DNA from: a virus
DNA: 22,953 bases
IMG/VR virus record: IMGVR_UViG_3300029893_000071
Location: 1-22,953 of that record
Direction: 5' to 3' (one strand)
In this document: positions 6,282 through 14,091 of the stretch, piece after piece
Position numbering within the stretch: position 1 is the stretch's first letter
Layout of the letters: the number at the start of each line of letters is the position of its first letter
Translations under genes and position numbers: made by a program
The notes under the pieces: generated by a model
What the model was told of the DNA's origin: nothing
Database searches by the model: none
The model's input: the letters and a program-made list of their open reading frames with translations, nothing else

Positions 6282-7271
6282 ATGAACAATTTTATCAATA
6301 TAATCAAAGAATTATCTTATTCTAATAAATATACTAAATGGTATATCAACATTTGTTCCTCTGCATTAACAAGAGGAACTAATAAAAAAGAAATTTTAAA
6401 TAATTTTCTTTATATAGAAAAACATCATATAGTTCCAGATTCTTTCTTTATCAATTCTAAAAGAAATAATAATAAAGGAATATTAAAAGAAAATTCTAAT
6501 AATATTGAGAATTTAGTTTATTTAACTGCAAGAGAACATTTTATCGTTCATATGCTACTTCCTAAAATGATTATTAACGAAAACTTATCTCATAAAATTA
6601 GTTCTGCTATTTGTAAAATGATGAATAAAAATAAATATTATAATTCTCGTGCTTATGAAACCGCAAGAAAAATTTATTCTAAAAATCATCCTAATAAATT
6701 AAAAGAACAAAAAAATTTATTGAGTAAATTAAAATCTGATTATTTTAAATCTAAAAAAGGTAAAGAATGGTTGTCATCACAAAAAGAAAAACTTTCTATC
6801 TCTATGAAAGGAAAAAATAATTCTATGTACGGAAAAGAATCAGGATTTAAAAACAAAACACATTCCAAAGAACATATAAACAAACTTAAAAATAAAACCG
6901 GAGAACTTCATCACAACTATAAAAAGAAACCAAAGAACATTAAAAAATACTACATAATATCACCTACTAACGAAAAATTTTTACTCGAAACTAATGAAAT
7001 ATTAAAATTACTAAATACTTATCATAAAAAATTCAAACAATTATTAAATAAAGAAATCAATGATATAAATGGATATACCTTAGAACTATATAAAGATTAT
7101 TCCTTACCAAGTTATATAATAACAGATCTTAACAATAATGAATACAAAATATCTAATCTAAAACAATTTTGTAAACTTCATAATTTACATTACCAGTGTA
7201 TGATACAAATATTAAACAATACAAAACATCAACACAAAGGTTGGAAAATCAAAAAAATTATTAAGGATTAA
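6282..7271 (+). CDS. HNH homing endonuclease (free-standing)
   Basis: A 329-aa selfish endonuclease, the only intact plus-strand gene in the window. The HNH-type domain shows E-K-H-H-I-V-P-D-S-F at residues 46-55 and E-N-L-V-Y-L-T-A-R-E-H-F-I-V-H at 76-90, the phage homing-nuclease form (H48/H49, N77, H86, H90). A NUMOD3-type repeat (S-M-Y-G-K-E-S-G-F-K-N-K-T-H-S-K-E-H) follows at about 180-200, and the C-terminus carries NUMOD1-like DNA-binding helices (L-K-Q-F-C-K-L-H-N-L and H-K-G-W-K). It is convergent with the glycosyltransferase and divergent from the replication operon. The ribosome binding site is weak. It should cut related genomes lacking the insertion and spread by recombination. 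Confidence 0.88.
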   Translation: MNNFINIIKELSYSNKYTKWYINICSSALTRGTNKKEILNNFLYIEKHHIVPDSFFINSKRNNNKGILKENSNNIENLVYLTAREHFIVHMLLPKMIINENLSHKISSAICKMMNKNKYYNSRAYETARKIYSKNHPNKLKEQKNLLSKLKSDYFKSKKGKEWLSSQKEKLSISMKGKNNSMYGKESGFKNKTHSKEHINKLKNKTGELHHNYKKKPKNIKKYYIISPTNEKFLLETNEILKLLNTYHKKFKQLLNKEINDINGYTLELYKDYSLPSYIITDLNNNEYKISNLKQFCKLHNLHYQCMIQILNNTKHQHKGWKIKKIIKD

Positions 7272-7272
7272 T

Positions 7273-7535
7273 ATGACAATTTATTCAATATATAAAGTAA
7301 CAAATCTAATGAATAATAAAATTTACATAGACAAAACAACAAATTTTAAAAGAAAATCAAAAACTAAAAAAGATATTCTAAACTATTCTCATTAATTAAA
7401 GATAATTAAATATTTGAAATAATAAACGTTACAGATTTTTGTAAATTAAATGATTTAGATGAAAGTTCTATTTACAAATAGAAAAATAAAAAATATAAAA
7501 CTCATAAAGGATATTCTTTATATGAAGAAAATTGA
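7273..7535 (+). pseudogene. Dead GIY-YIG homing endonuclease
   Basis: An ATG 1 nt after the HNH gene stop opens 40 codons (to TAA at 7393-7395) reading M-T-I-Y-S-I-Y-K-V-T-N-L-M-N-N-K-I-Y-I-D-K-T-T-N-F-K. This is a GIY-YIG N-terminus with YIG changed to YID (a GGC to GAC change would do it). A remnant in another frame (V-T-D-F-C-K-L-N-D-L-D-E-S-S-I-Y-K, TAG, then T-H-K-G-Y-S-L-Y-E-E-N) is a NUMOD1-type DNA-binding tail. Most of the nuclease is deleted. It shows repeated homing-endonuclease invasion at this spot. Confidence 0.75.
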
Positions 7536-7562
7536 GGAATTATATATATAATTCCTCAATTT
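7529..7562. terminator. Bidirectional terminator in convergent junction
   Basis: A perfect 34-nt palindrome centred on TATATATATA, with arms AATTGAGGAAT and ATTCCTCAATT, lies between the plus-strand nuclease genes and the minus-strand glycosyltransferase. T-rich sequence follows on both strands. It can end transcription from both sides. Confidence 0.75.
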
Positions 7563-7581
7563 ATATTTTACAAATAATTTA

Positions 7582-8379
7582 TCAATATTCTCCAAGATAA
7601 TGAGCAATAGCAGGCAGCGAATTCATAAAATTAAATGTTCCAATATGTTGAGTTTCACACCACGGCATTAACCATGTCTTAATACCAATTTTTCTACATA
7701 ATTGATTAAAGGCATAATCCTCTGACAAATATCGTTTAGATTCTTCATCAATATAACAATCAAAATATGCCATAATTTCTCTATCGCCTGAGAAAAAATC
7801 TGTGCCAACATGGTCAGGTTTATATTTCTTTTGTGGATAAGCTTCATCAAATTTTTTGAAAACTTCTCTATTAATCATCATTGCTCCTGTACCTACTTCT
7901 AATACTTCAATAGGTTCTGTAACATTAAATGATTTAGTTCCTCCAACAGGATTAAAAACAACTTGTCCCATTAATTTTGGTAATTCATTTTCATCAATAT
8001 TAGGATTTTTTACAATTGCTTTTTTAATATTACTCCAATTAATTGATTTTTTCGGATAACCAATACCAATTATTTCTTTATTTAATGCTAACATTGCAAT
8101 TACATCTTGCGGATTTAATACAACATCAGAATCAATAAATAACATATGAGTACAATCAGAACGATGTAAAAACTCATCACAAAGATAGTTTCTAGCCCTA
8201 GTGATCAAAGATTCATTAAATAAAAATGAAAATCTTATAGGAATTCCATAATGGCCGCAAAGTCCTTGTAAATCCAACAAAGATTTGGCAGTCATTCCGG
8301 TCATAAAACCGCCATAACAAGGCATGGCCACAAATATTGATTTTTTTCTTAATTCTTCTACAGAACATTTAATTTCCAT
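7582..8379 (-). CDS. GT-A fold glycosyltransferase (family 2-like)
   Basis: A 265-aa glycosyltransferase-like protein. It starts with a beta strand I-F-V-A-M-P-C-Y-G-G at residues 15-24, followed by R-A-R-N-Y-L and the metal/sugar-nucleotide motif M-L-F-I-D-S-D-V-V-L at 79-88 (D-x-D at 83-85). A later E-V-L-E-V-G-T-G-A-M-M-I-N segment and an E-D-Y-A-F block are typical of GT-A enzymes in large phages, where they may modify DNA bases or virion and host surface glycans. Donor and acceptor are not evident. The start has AGAGG upstream. The coding region ends TGA (7582-7584) immediately followed by TAA, so a former final Trp codon mutated to TGA is possible. It is the last gene before the convergent terminator. 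Confidence 0.85.
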   Translation of the reverse strand: MEIKCSVEELRKKSIFVAMPCYGGFMTGMTAKSLLDLQGLCGHYGIPIRFSFLFNESLITRARNYLCDEFLHRSDCTHMLFIDSDVVLNPQDVIAMLALNKEIIGIGYPKKSINWSNIKKAIVKNPNIDENELPKLMGQVVFNPVGGTKSFNVTEPIEVLEVGTGAMMINREVFKKFDEAYPQKKYKPDHVGTDFFSGDREIMAYFDCYIDEESKRYLSEDYAFNQLCRKIGIKTWLMPWCETQHIGTFNFMNSLPAIAHYLGEY

Positions 8380-8399
8380 TATTACCTCTTTATAATTTA

Positions 8400-9929
8400 T
8401 TATTTAGTCCAAATTGAATTTCCGCAATCATATACTTTAAACCACTTTTCATCAATCTCATTATCTACTTTGTTATTTATATCTTCTAACTTTAGAATTT
8501 TATTTCCTTTACAATAAAAAAATTCAGGAGGAGTATAACAAGAAACTTGAAATCCATTATTTTTATATATTTCTCCATTATCTATTCTTCTATCACATAT
8601 AATTTCTATTTTATTGGGATTGTGTACACTAATAAAATATTCTAACAATTTTTCAAATCCTCTTATTATGTCATATCCAATTTTATCACAATATAATACT
8701 ACTCTCCAATTATTTTCTATATTATTTAAAGATATTATAGACAACAACATTTCTTTATAATATAACCCATAACTTAATTTTATAGGAGCAGATCCTTTAA
8801 TATAATTTGATTCTATAAAATTTATAGAATCTTTTTTATTTACTAATCTTATTTCACAATCTTTTGCTAAAAATTCTTTATTCAACTTTAATTTATTTTT
8901 AATAATAGATTCGCAAATATCTTGTGTTTTAATCCATTCGTAATCCCAAAATTGAATTAAATCAATTCCTTTCTCATTACAAAGATTTAACTTATTTAAG
9001 TGTCTATCTTTATCTTCTCTATGCCAATAACATCCATTAAATTCAATAGCAAAATTTAATTCTGGAATATAAATATCTAATTCTTTTCTTCTTGGAAGAG
9101 TATTAATATCATTATATTTAATTTCTCCTTTATACACAGATTTTATATATTCATATAAAGATTGTTGCAATTTATTATAATCTGGTCTATAAAATATAAT
9201 ATCTATTTCAAATTTTTCATACCATAAATAAACTGTTCTATAAGTTACTCCCAACTCTTTGGAAATTTGTGTTATAGATTTCATTTTATTTTGTTCTATT
9301 AGCCAATTTTTATCTCTTAACGTAGGATATTTCTCTGCTTTCTTGTTTTGAGCTTTCTCTATAATTTCAGGAACTAAACAAGTATATTTATGTCCATATT
9401 TAATTTTGTTAGTACTAATAGCTTTTTCAAAATTATTGTATTTTCCATCTCCATATTTTTCTAATTTTTTATGAAAAGATTTAATCTTAAAATCTTCGCT
9501 TTGAGTAATTCAATCAACTCCTCTCCTTAATCTATTAGTTTTTTTAGCCTTTTCAATATTCCTATAATTTTCGTCTCCATATCTATCAAAATTAGTTTTT
9601 TTAGAATTGATAGTTTTTCTTTCAGATTTAATTGAACATTCTCTACTACAAAAATAACTATATCCTTTTTTAAGAGACAAAAAAATTCTATATTCTTTAT
9701 TACAAACTTCGCACAATTCTAATTTATAAATATCATTTAAAATATCATATACTCTTTGAGTAATATTAGAATCTTCTGTTAAATAATTTGTATTGTTTAT
9801 AACACTTTGATATTCTTTTTCAAAATTTTTATTTTTCCACCAGCTATATAAAGTTACTCTGTTATTAAACTTACCGTTTCTATCGAAAAGATTTTCCTTA
9901 ATAAATTCTTTTAATTCTTCTCTATTCAT
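8400..9929 (-). pseudogene. Vsr/EDxHD-like homing nuclease interrupted by one TGA
   Basis: One reading frame of 510 codons runs from ATG 9929 to TAA 8400-8402, broken only by TGA at 9510-9512 (codon 140). The N-terminal part has a four-Cys zinc-binding pattern (C73, C76, C94, C98) and an R-Y-G-D-E-N-Y-R repeat. TGA falls in R-G-V-D-x-I-T-Q-S-E, where related repeats often have an aromatic or Asn. Residues 216-236 look like a helix-turn-helix, then the nuclease core E-L-D-I-Y-I-P-E-L-N-F-A-I-E-F-N-G-C-Y-W-H (283-303) of the Vsr/EDxHD type. Tail: K-W-F-K-V-Y-D-C-G-N. If TGA stops translation, a 139-aa fragment results and the nuclease could only be made by reinitiation at 9284. A related tail lies at 22756-22953. 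Confidence 0.8.
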
Positions 9930-9966
9930 ATTTCATTTTATAATTCATTAAATTCTAATTTTTCTA

Positions 9967-10170
9967 TTAATTTTTTTTTAATTCTGTTAATAATTCTAAT
10001 TTATGTTTTTGGTATAATTCGCATTGTTCTAATCCGACGTTCCTATTTTTTAAATAAGAATATCCTTCATCTAAAGCCGCTTCGTTATATTCTAATAATT
10101 TTATAAAATTATTAATATTACAAATTTTATTAGTTATGTTATTTGCAATTTTCAAAGTTTCTTGATTCAT
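9967..10170 (-). CDS. Small helical protein, paralogue of next gene upstream
   Basis: A 67-aa helical, charged protein of unknown function. It resembles the upstream 73-aa gene (10183-10404): both start M-N-x-E, have a N-K/E-I hydrophobic helix, and share H-K-x-E-x-x-x-E-L near the end. The frame stops at TAA just after a run of nine A's (9971-9979). Adding one A would extend it through K-L-I-E-K-L-E-F-N-E-L to TAA at 9938-9940, matching the paralogue's end. The frame is therefore probably truncated by a one-base deletion. The 26-nt stretch before the following start repeats the one before this gene, confirming a tandem duplication. Confidence 0.6.
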   Translation of the reverse strand: MNQETLKIANNITNKICNINNFIKLLEYNEAALDEGYSYLKNRNVGLEQCELYQKHKLELLTELKKN

Positions 10171-10182
10171 ATCATTTCCATT

Positions 10183-10404
10183 TTATAATTCATTAAATTC
10201 TAATTCTAATTTATTAAGTTTATTTTCAAGTTCTTTGATAATTTCTTGTTTGTGGTTATCAAAGAGTTCTTTATTATCTAATAATTGATAGTTTATTTTT
10301 AGGTCTTGATATTCAGAATTTTTCTTTAAGTCTTTAATAATACTTTTAAAATAAGAAATTTCATTGATAAGTTTGGTTGCTTTATTATAGTTTTCTAAAT
10401 TCAT
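10183..10404 (-). CDS. Small helical protein (intact copy of duplicated pair)
   Basis: A 73-aa, Lys/Glu/Asn-rich protein likely to be a helical hairpin or coiled coil (K-E-L-F-D-N-H-K-Q-E-I-I-K-E-L-E-N-K-L-N-K-L-E). Function unknown; small proteins of this type are common between phage early genes. Its ATG overlaps the TGA of the ThyX-like gene (ATGA), and CGAGGA upstream can serve as Shine-Dalgarno within that gene's end. The gene after it is a diverged tandem copy. Confidence 0.65.
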   Translation of the reverse strand: MNLENYNKATKLINEISYFKSIIKDLKKNSEYQDLKINYQLLDNKELFDNHKQEIIKELENKLNKLELEFNEL

Positions 10405-11720
10405 GTTTGGAGTCCTCGTTTCATGTCAGTATCTTCATCTAAATCTAAATAAAATAGGAAAGATGGAAATTCTTGTTGGATATCTTTTCCTATATTAATA
10501 ATTAATTTTCTTAGAGTCGGATGAACTGTTTTTGAACTTCTTAATTCCAAGATATATACAAGTTGTGAGATTGAAGTTGTTATAGTAATAGGAACATTAA
10601 TACCCAAAGGATAGACATATTGTTTTTCGTAAATATTTAAATTTAATTTTTCAATGTCGGATAAGATTTGATTTATTGCATTTTCTAAATCATAATATTT
10701 ATCACCAAGATATTTTTTAAACTCATCTAAATACCATTGATTAATATTTTTAAGATGAAGTCCTACTATAGGAAGAGGAATAGAACAATTTCTATGTCTA
10801 TGAATATCTCTGAAAGATCCGTAATCTAATTGCATATCAATAATTATATTTCCGAATCTATTTAAATTTTTAGAAAATTTATCAAATCGAATTCTATATT
10901 TTATTTCATCTTCGTGATAAATATATTCTTTAAAATCTTCAGAATTAAAATAATCATATGAAATATCATATCCATTACTATTCACTTTTTTCATAAAAAT
11001 TTCTTCGTTGTCATAGAAAAAATTATTATAAATAGAAAAATTCTTTTTATGTTCAAAGAATGACGAGGTATCTCCAAAAGCGTATGGATAAATTTCGCAC
11101 ATTTTTTTATAAAGTTTTTCTGAAAAATCTTTAGCTTCTTTATTTGGATGATATCTGAGAGATAAGAGATATTCGCGAACTTGACGAAAAGAGGTTTTCC
11201 AAGAAAAATTAGTTTTAGCGGCAATTGGGATTAGTGAACGACAAATATCACAAGATTTAGATTCTATAAAATTTTCTCTTTTTACTGAATCTTTTTCATT
11301 TATTAAAGGAAATTCTTTTTCTAATGCTTCTTTAACTAATGGTTTAGTATAATTATAAAGATTAAACCATTGTTTAATAATATTATCGGCTTCTTTAGAT
11401 ACATGATAAAAAGAAGATTTTGAAAAATCAATATAACGAGTAGAACATTCTATTCCATTATATAATTGATTATCTTGAATAATTTGAGGGAGGAGTAAAG
11501 AAACGTCTTCTATAAAAATTGTAGAATCTCCTAAATCTCCTACAGAAGCATGTTTCCAAGAAAGATAATATTTTTTAAGAGTTTCTTTTAATTTAATTAT
11601 ATCAGTTTCGGATTCTATTTCTTTAATTCTATCTTGAATAGATGACAATGATCTGGAATATTTAGCTTGTTCGATGGCATTTAACTCAGAATCTTTAATA
11701 GGATCAATAAATAATTTCAT
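10401..11720 (-). CDS. Two-domain ThyX-like (flavin-dependent thymidylate synthase family) protein
   Basis: A 439-aa protein with two consecutive ThyX-like folds. Domain 1 shows H-A-S-V-G-D at 57-62, V-S near 73, Q-D-N-Q-L-Y-N-G-I-E-C-S-T-R-Y-I-D-F (82-99), A-K-T-N-F near 168-172 and L-R-Y-H-P at 188-192. The canonical RHR is absent (Q-D-N) but S-T-R-Y is kept. Domain 2 has F-R-D-I-H-R-H-R (303-310) without the following S-x-R-Y, and ends with E-L-R-S-S-K-T-V-H-P-T-L-R. Canonical ThyX (about 220-250 aa) methylates dUMP using FAD, NADPH and methylenetetrahydrofolate. Long tandem homologues of this type exist in bacteria, so the layout is not unique, but activity is unproven. AAGGA precedes the ATG; it ends at TGA overlapping the next gene. 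Confidence 0.82.
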   Translation of the reverse strand: MKLFIDPIKDSELNAIEQAKYSRSLSSIQDRIKEIESETDIIKLKETLKKYYLSWKHASVGDLGDSTIFIEDVSLLLPQIIQDNQLYNGIECSTRYIDFSKSSFYHVSKEADNIIKQWFNLYNYTKPLVKEALEKEFPLINEKDSVKRENFIESKSCDICRSLIPIAAKTNFSWKTSFRQVREYLLSLRYHPNKEAKDFSEKLYKKMCEIYPYAFGDTSSFFEHKKNFSIYNNFFYDNEEIFMKKVNSNGYDISYDYFNSEDFKEYIYHEDEIKYRIRFDKFSKNLNRFGNIIIDMQLDYGSFRDIHRHRNCSIPLPIVGLHLKNINQWYLDEFKKYLGDKYYDLENAINQILSDIEKLNLNIYEKQYVYPLGINVPITITTSISQLVYILELRSSKTVHPTLRKLIINIGKDIQQEFPSFLFYLDLDEDTDMKRGLQT

Positions 11721-11963
11721 ATAATTTCCTTATTTTTAATAACTTGGTTAAAAACTTTAACATAATTTCTTGATTTTTCTATTTCTTCTTAAAATTTATA
11801 TATTTTCTTTTATAATTAAAATTATCATTAATAATTCATCTACTAAAAAGATAGAATCATTTGAAATATGTTATAATAGATTTTATCTCTTGATTCAGAG
11901 GTATATTAAGATTTATTAATAATTTAATAGTATATAGAAATCGCTTAAATTAAAAATTCTTTG
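11721..11963 (-). other. Gap with coding remnants, no intact gene
   Basis: No open frame of useful length. Short protein-like stretches in changing frames (N-D-S-I-F-L-V-D-E-L-L-M-I-I-L-I-I-K-E-N-I; E-S-R-D-K-I-Y-Y-N-I-F) suggest a decayed small gene between the 70-aa gene and the ThyX-like gene. The last 15 nt hold the ThyX ribosome binding site. Confidence 0.4.
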
Positions 11964-12176
11964 TTAAGATTCGTCGTATAAATCTTTAAATTTTACTAAG
12001 ACAACTTCAAATTTAAACAATGGAAGTTCTCCTATTTCTCTATATACATAGACTAATCCATTCATAGAAGCATTCTTAGAAACTTTATCTATGATCTCAT
12101 TTAAATTATAAATATCTTCTATTTCAATATCATATAACTCTGAAGGATATTCAGAAAAAGAATAATAAATTTTCAT
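11964..12176 (-). CDS. Hypothetical protein, 70 aa
   Basis: A small acidic protein beginning M-K-I-Y-Y-S-F-S-E-Y-P with no motif I recognise. The pattern of strands and one helix (I-I-D-K-V-S-K-N-A, then F-K-F-E-V-V-L-V-K-F) suggests a compact alpha/beta fold. It starts 1 nt after the stop of the 86-aa gene, so it is probably coupled to it. It lies downstream of the tRNA promoter and upstream of the ThyX-like gene. Confidence 0.6.
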   Translation of the reverse strand: MKIYYSFSEYPSELYDIEIEDIYNLNEIIDKVSKNASMNGLVYVYREIGELPLFKFEVVLVKFKDLYDES

Positions 12177-12177
12177 A

Positions 12178-12438
12178 TTATTTATTCACTTTATTAATAA
12201 TATCATTTAAGTAAATATGAGGAAAATCTATTTCTTTATTAAGAGTTTCCAATTCTTGAAATGTAATAGGGACCGCTTTGATTATATATTCTTTAAGACA
12301 AATTTGTTCAAATTCATTATAATTAAAAAACTGATCGTTATAAGTAGAAGTCTCTATATCATCAATTGAATTAGCTTCAAAGATATAATCAATTTGATAT
12401 TCAAGCTTAGTGGTTACTTTAAATAATTTTTTATTCAT
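12178..12438 (-). CDS. Hypothetical protein, 86 aa
   Basis: An 86-aa protein starting M-N-K-K-L-F-K-V-T-T-K-L-E-Y-Q-I-D-Y-I-F-E-A-N-S-I-D-D-I-E. The opening strands followed by A-x-S-x-D-D-I-E resemble small phage proteins in which a strand pair leads into a helix, but I cannot name a family. TAGG before the ATG is a plausible ribosome binding site. No membrane or signal segment. The decayed stretch after the tRNA lies upstream. Confidence 0.6.
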   Translation of the reverse strand: MNKKLFKVTTKLEYQIDYIFEANSIDDIETSTYNDQFFNYNEFEQICLKEYIIKAVPITFQELETLNKEIDFPHIYLNDIINKVNK

Positions 12439-12827
12439 AATTAACCTATAAATAGGACTTTCTTGTACTATATTAATTTAATTATTTAATTTATTCATAA
12501 GAAGTTACTTCAATTTAAATTGAAAAAATAACAAATAATACAGCAACCCCAATTACAAAAATCTTATTAATTTCATTAATAATTAATTCTTTTATTTTAT
12601 CAACAAGTATATAATTATTATTAAAATATTTTTTTTATTAGACCAAATAACTTCACTATTTTCTTCAAAAAATAAGATTATATCTAACAATTTTTCTATA
12701 ACCACCTAAAACAAATTGTCAGTATTCCTACATTTTGCATAATACATACAATTTAAAATTTTTAACTCTTTTTATAATTTTGTAAATATTTTATTTTCAT
12801 ATTTAAATCTCTTCAACAATCAAAAAC
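12439..12827 (-). other. Gap after the tRNA with remnants of a small membrane-protein gene
   Basis: Reading frames shift repeatedly. Recognisable stretches are F-E-E-N-S-E-V-I-W-S-N-K-K-N-I, then N-Y-I-L-V-D-K-I-K-E-L-I-I-N-E-I-N-K and a hydrophobic K-I-F-V-I-G-V-A-V-L-F-V-I-F-S-I followed by TAA and I-E-V-T-S-Y-E. This looks like a former protein of about 80-100 aa with a C-terminal membrane helix. No terminator hairpin follows the tRNA, so its primary transcript probably continues into this region. Confidence 0.4.
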
Positions 12828-12903
12828 TGGAGCGGGCGATGGGCATCGAACCCATAACCTCCGACTTGGAAGGACGGCGCTCTGCCAATTGAGCTACACC
12901 CGC
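12828..12903 (-). tRNA. tRNA-Gly, anticodon UCC
   Basis: A 76-nt cloverleaf. Acceptor GCGGGTG pairs with CGCCCGC (one T-G pair), D-stem GCTC/GAGC, anticodon loop CTTCCAA giving UCC, variable loop AGGTT, T-stem ATGGG/CCCAT with loop TTCGATG, discriminator T and an encoded CCA (12828-12830). It reads GGA and GGG glycine codons. GGA is common in this genome, so it can compensate for limiting host tRNA. The fourth pair of the anticodon stem is a T-T mismatch (CCGTC against GTCGG). The gene is far more GC-rich than its surroundings. Confidence 0.95.
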
Positions 12904-12911
12904 ATTAAATC

Positions 12912-12940
12912 ATTATACCATTTATACAATTACTTGTCAA
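12912..12940 (-). promoter_or_regulatory. Perfect sigma70 promoter of tRNA-Gly
   Basis: TTGACA (12935-12940) and TATAAT (12912-12917) with exactly 17 nt between them on the minus strand. The expected start, about 7 nt after the -10 box, falls near 12905, only a couple of nt before the mature tRNA 5' end. The tRNA would thus have almost no 5' leader. The promoter may also feed the small genes and the ThyX-like gene downstream. Confidence 0.88.
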
Positions 12941-12945
12941 ATATT

Positions 12946-13209
12946 TTATTTTATAAAACTTTCAATAATAAATTTATTAGTTAAAAGATAAATAACTTCA
13001 TTTTCTTCTGAATATAACATTTTAATTCTTATACTAAAATTATCAACATCTTCGTCAGACGTAATATCTACAATATCTTTATATTTAATTCGTTCTACAT
13101 TTAAAATATTTTTAAAATCATTCACAATTAATCTTCTTGTTTTTACATTATTAATTTCTTTAATATAATCTACCATCAAATCTTTTAAAATCGCTTTAAT
13201 TTCTTGCAT
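12946..13209 (-). CDS. Hypothetical protein, 87 aa
   Basis: An 87-aa protein of mixed charge (M-Q-E-I-K-A-I-L-K-D-L-M-V-D-Y-I-K-E-I-N at the start, helical; then R-L-I-V-N-D-F and strands I-R-I-K-M-L-Y and V-I-Y-L-L-T-N-K-F-I). No family recognised. AGAG lies close upstream of the ATG. It ends 5 nt before the -35 box of the tRNA promoter. It is the only intact gene between the metallophosphoesterase and the tRNA. Confidence 0.6.
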   Translation of the reverse strand: MQEIKAILKDLMVDYIKEINNVKTRRLIVNDFKNILNVERIKYKDIVDITSDEDVDNFSIRIKMLYSEENEVIYLLTNKFIIESFIK

Positions 13210-13265
13210 AATTTTCTCTAATAATTTACAAATAAATAAAATTGTTTATCTTTATTATTAAATCC

Positions 13266-13412
13266 TTACTGATAATATAGGAAAAACTTTATATTCATTA
13301 AACTATTTATAATGGAATTTTCTATATTTAATCCAATTTGTTCAGTATAAATTTCATAATCATCTTAAACATTTTCTAATCTTTTTTTAAGTTCTTTTAC
13401 TGTATAAATCAT
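13266..13412 (-). pseudogene. Small K-E-L family phage gene with in-frame TAA
   Basis: A 49-codon frame starting M-I-Y-T-V-K-E-L-K-K-R-L-E-N-V is stopped by TAA (13365-13367, codon 16) and continues in frame D-D-Y-E-I-Y-T-E-Q-I-G-L to TAA at 13266-13268. The pattern T-V-K-E-L-x-x-R-L-x-x-x-x-x-D-Y-E-I/V-Y is that of a common small phage family of unknown function. Gln (CAA to TAA) would fit at the interrupted position. No frameshift is needed in the first 40 codons; the original C-terminus is uncertain. Confidence 0.6.
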
Positions 13413-13434
13413 CTAAATTTCCTTTTGCATTCCA

Positions 13435-14091
13435 TTATTCTAATACATACTAAAGGAGTTCGTCTTCTTTCATTATATAAAAACAACCTAAAGTTCCTCC
13501 TTTACAAGTATTAATTCCTTCTCCTATTACCAAATCAAATCAAACCTCAATTTCTTTTTCAATTCTTCTAAATAAATTTAATCCTAACCAAATACAAAAA
13601 TTAGATTTCCGTTCGTATTCTTCTGTATAATATTTAGCTTTAGTTTCCTGAATTTCAAGTTTTTGTACAATATCTATAATCATATTCCAAGGATTTACTA
13701 ATTTATATAATTCATCTCCATAAATTTCCTTTCCTATATTTTCTCCTTTAACTTTAGAACTATATTTTTGAATTATAATTTCATTTTTATTATTAAAAAT
13801 AGTTCTTCTAACAAATTCATGATAATATTAGTATTTTTATCATGATTTAATTGAATAGAATTTTCAATTCAAAAAATTCCATATGAAAAATCGTATTTCC
13901 AACTAACATTAAAAATAAGAGGAAATTTAATAAAAATATTATGCCATAATAATCTTATATGAATATTAGAACTTTCATCATTCCGTTGGTTAAATTTCAA
14001 AGAAAATCCTATTCCATTTCAACAGCATACGAGGCTTTATTAATTTTTCTAATTTTGAAATTTTAATATTATTAATTATTTTGCAAATCAT
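13435..14091 (-). pseudogene. Decayed copy of a conserved phage hypothetical protein
   Basis: Repaired, this gives about 210 aa: I-H-I-R-L-L-W-H-N-I-F-I-K-F-P-L, then V-S-W-K-Y-D-F-S-Y-G-I-F-x-I-E, F-V-R-R-T-I-F-N-N-K-N-E-I, an E-E-Y-E-R-K segment and the ending K-G-G-T-L-G-C-F-Y-I-M. I recognise these blocks from a family widespread in phages (ending typically S-W-K-G-G-T-x-G-C), function unknown. Damage: a frame change near 14015, TGA at 13869-13871 in I-F-x-I-E, a frame change near 13820, TGA at 13540-13542 in E-V-x-F-D, and TAG at 13450-13452. Both TGAs are compatible with Trp. Confidence 0.7.

Noticed and set aside
7856-8059. Plus-strand open frame opposite the glycosyltransferase
   Set aside because: Antisense shadow of a well-supported gene; no ribosome binding site and low-complexity hydrophobic content.
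10991-11224. Second minus-strand frame inside the ThyX-like gene
   Set aside because: Shadow frame within a gene having clear family motifs in the other frame.
12447-12454. TATAAATA on the plus strand as a late promoter
   Set aside because: No plus-strand gene lies downstream; it is expected by chance in this base composition.
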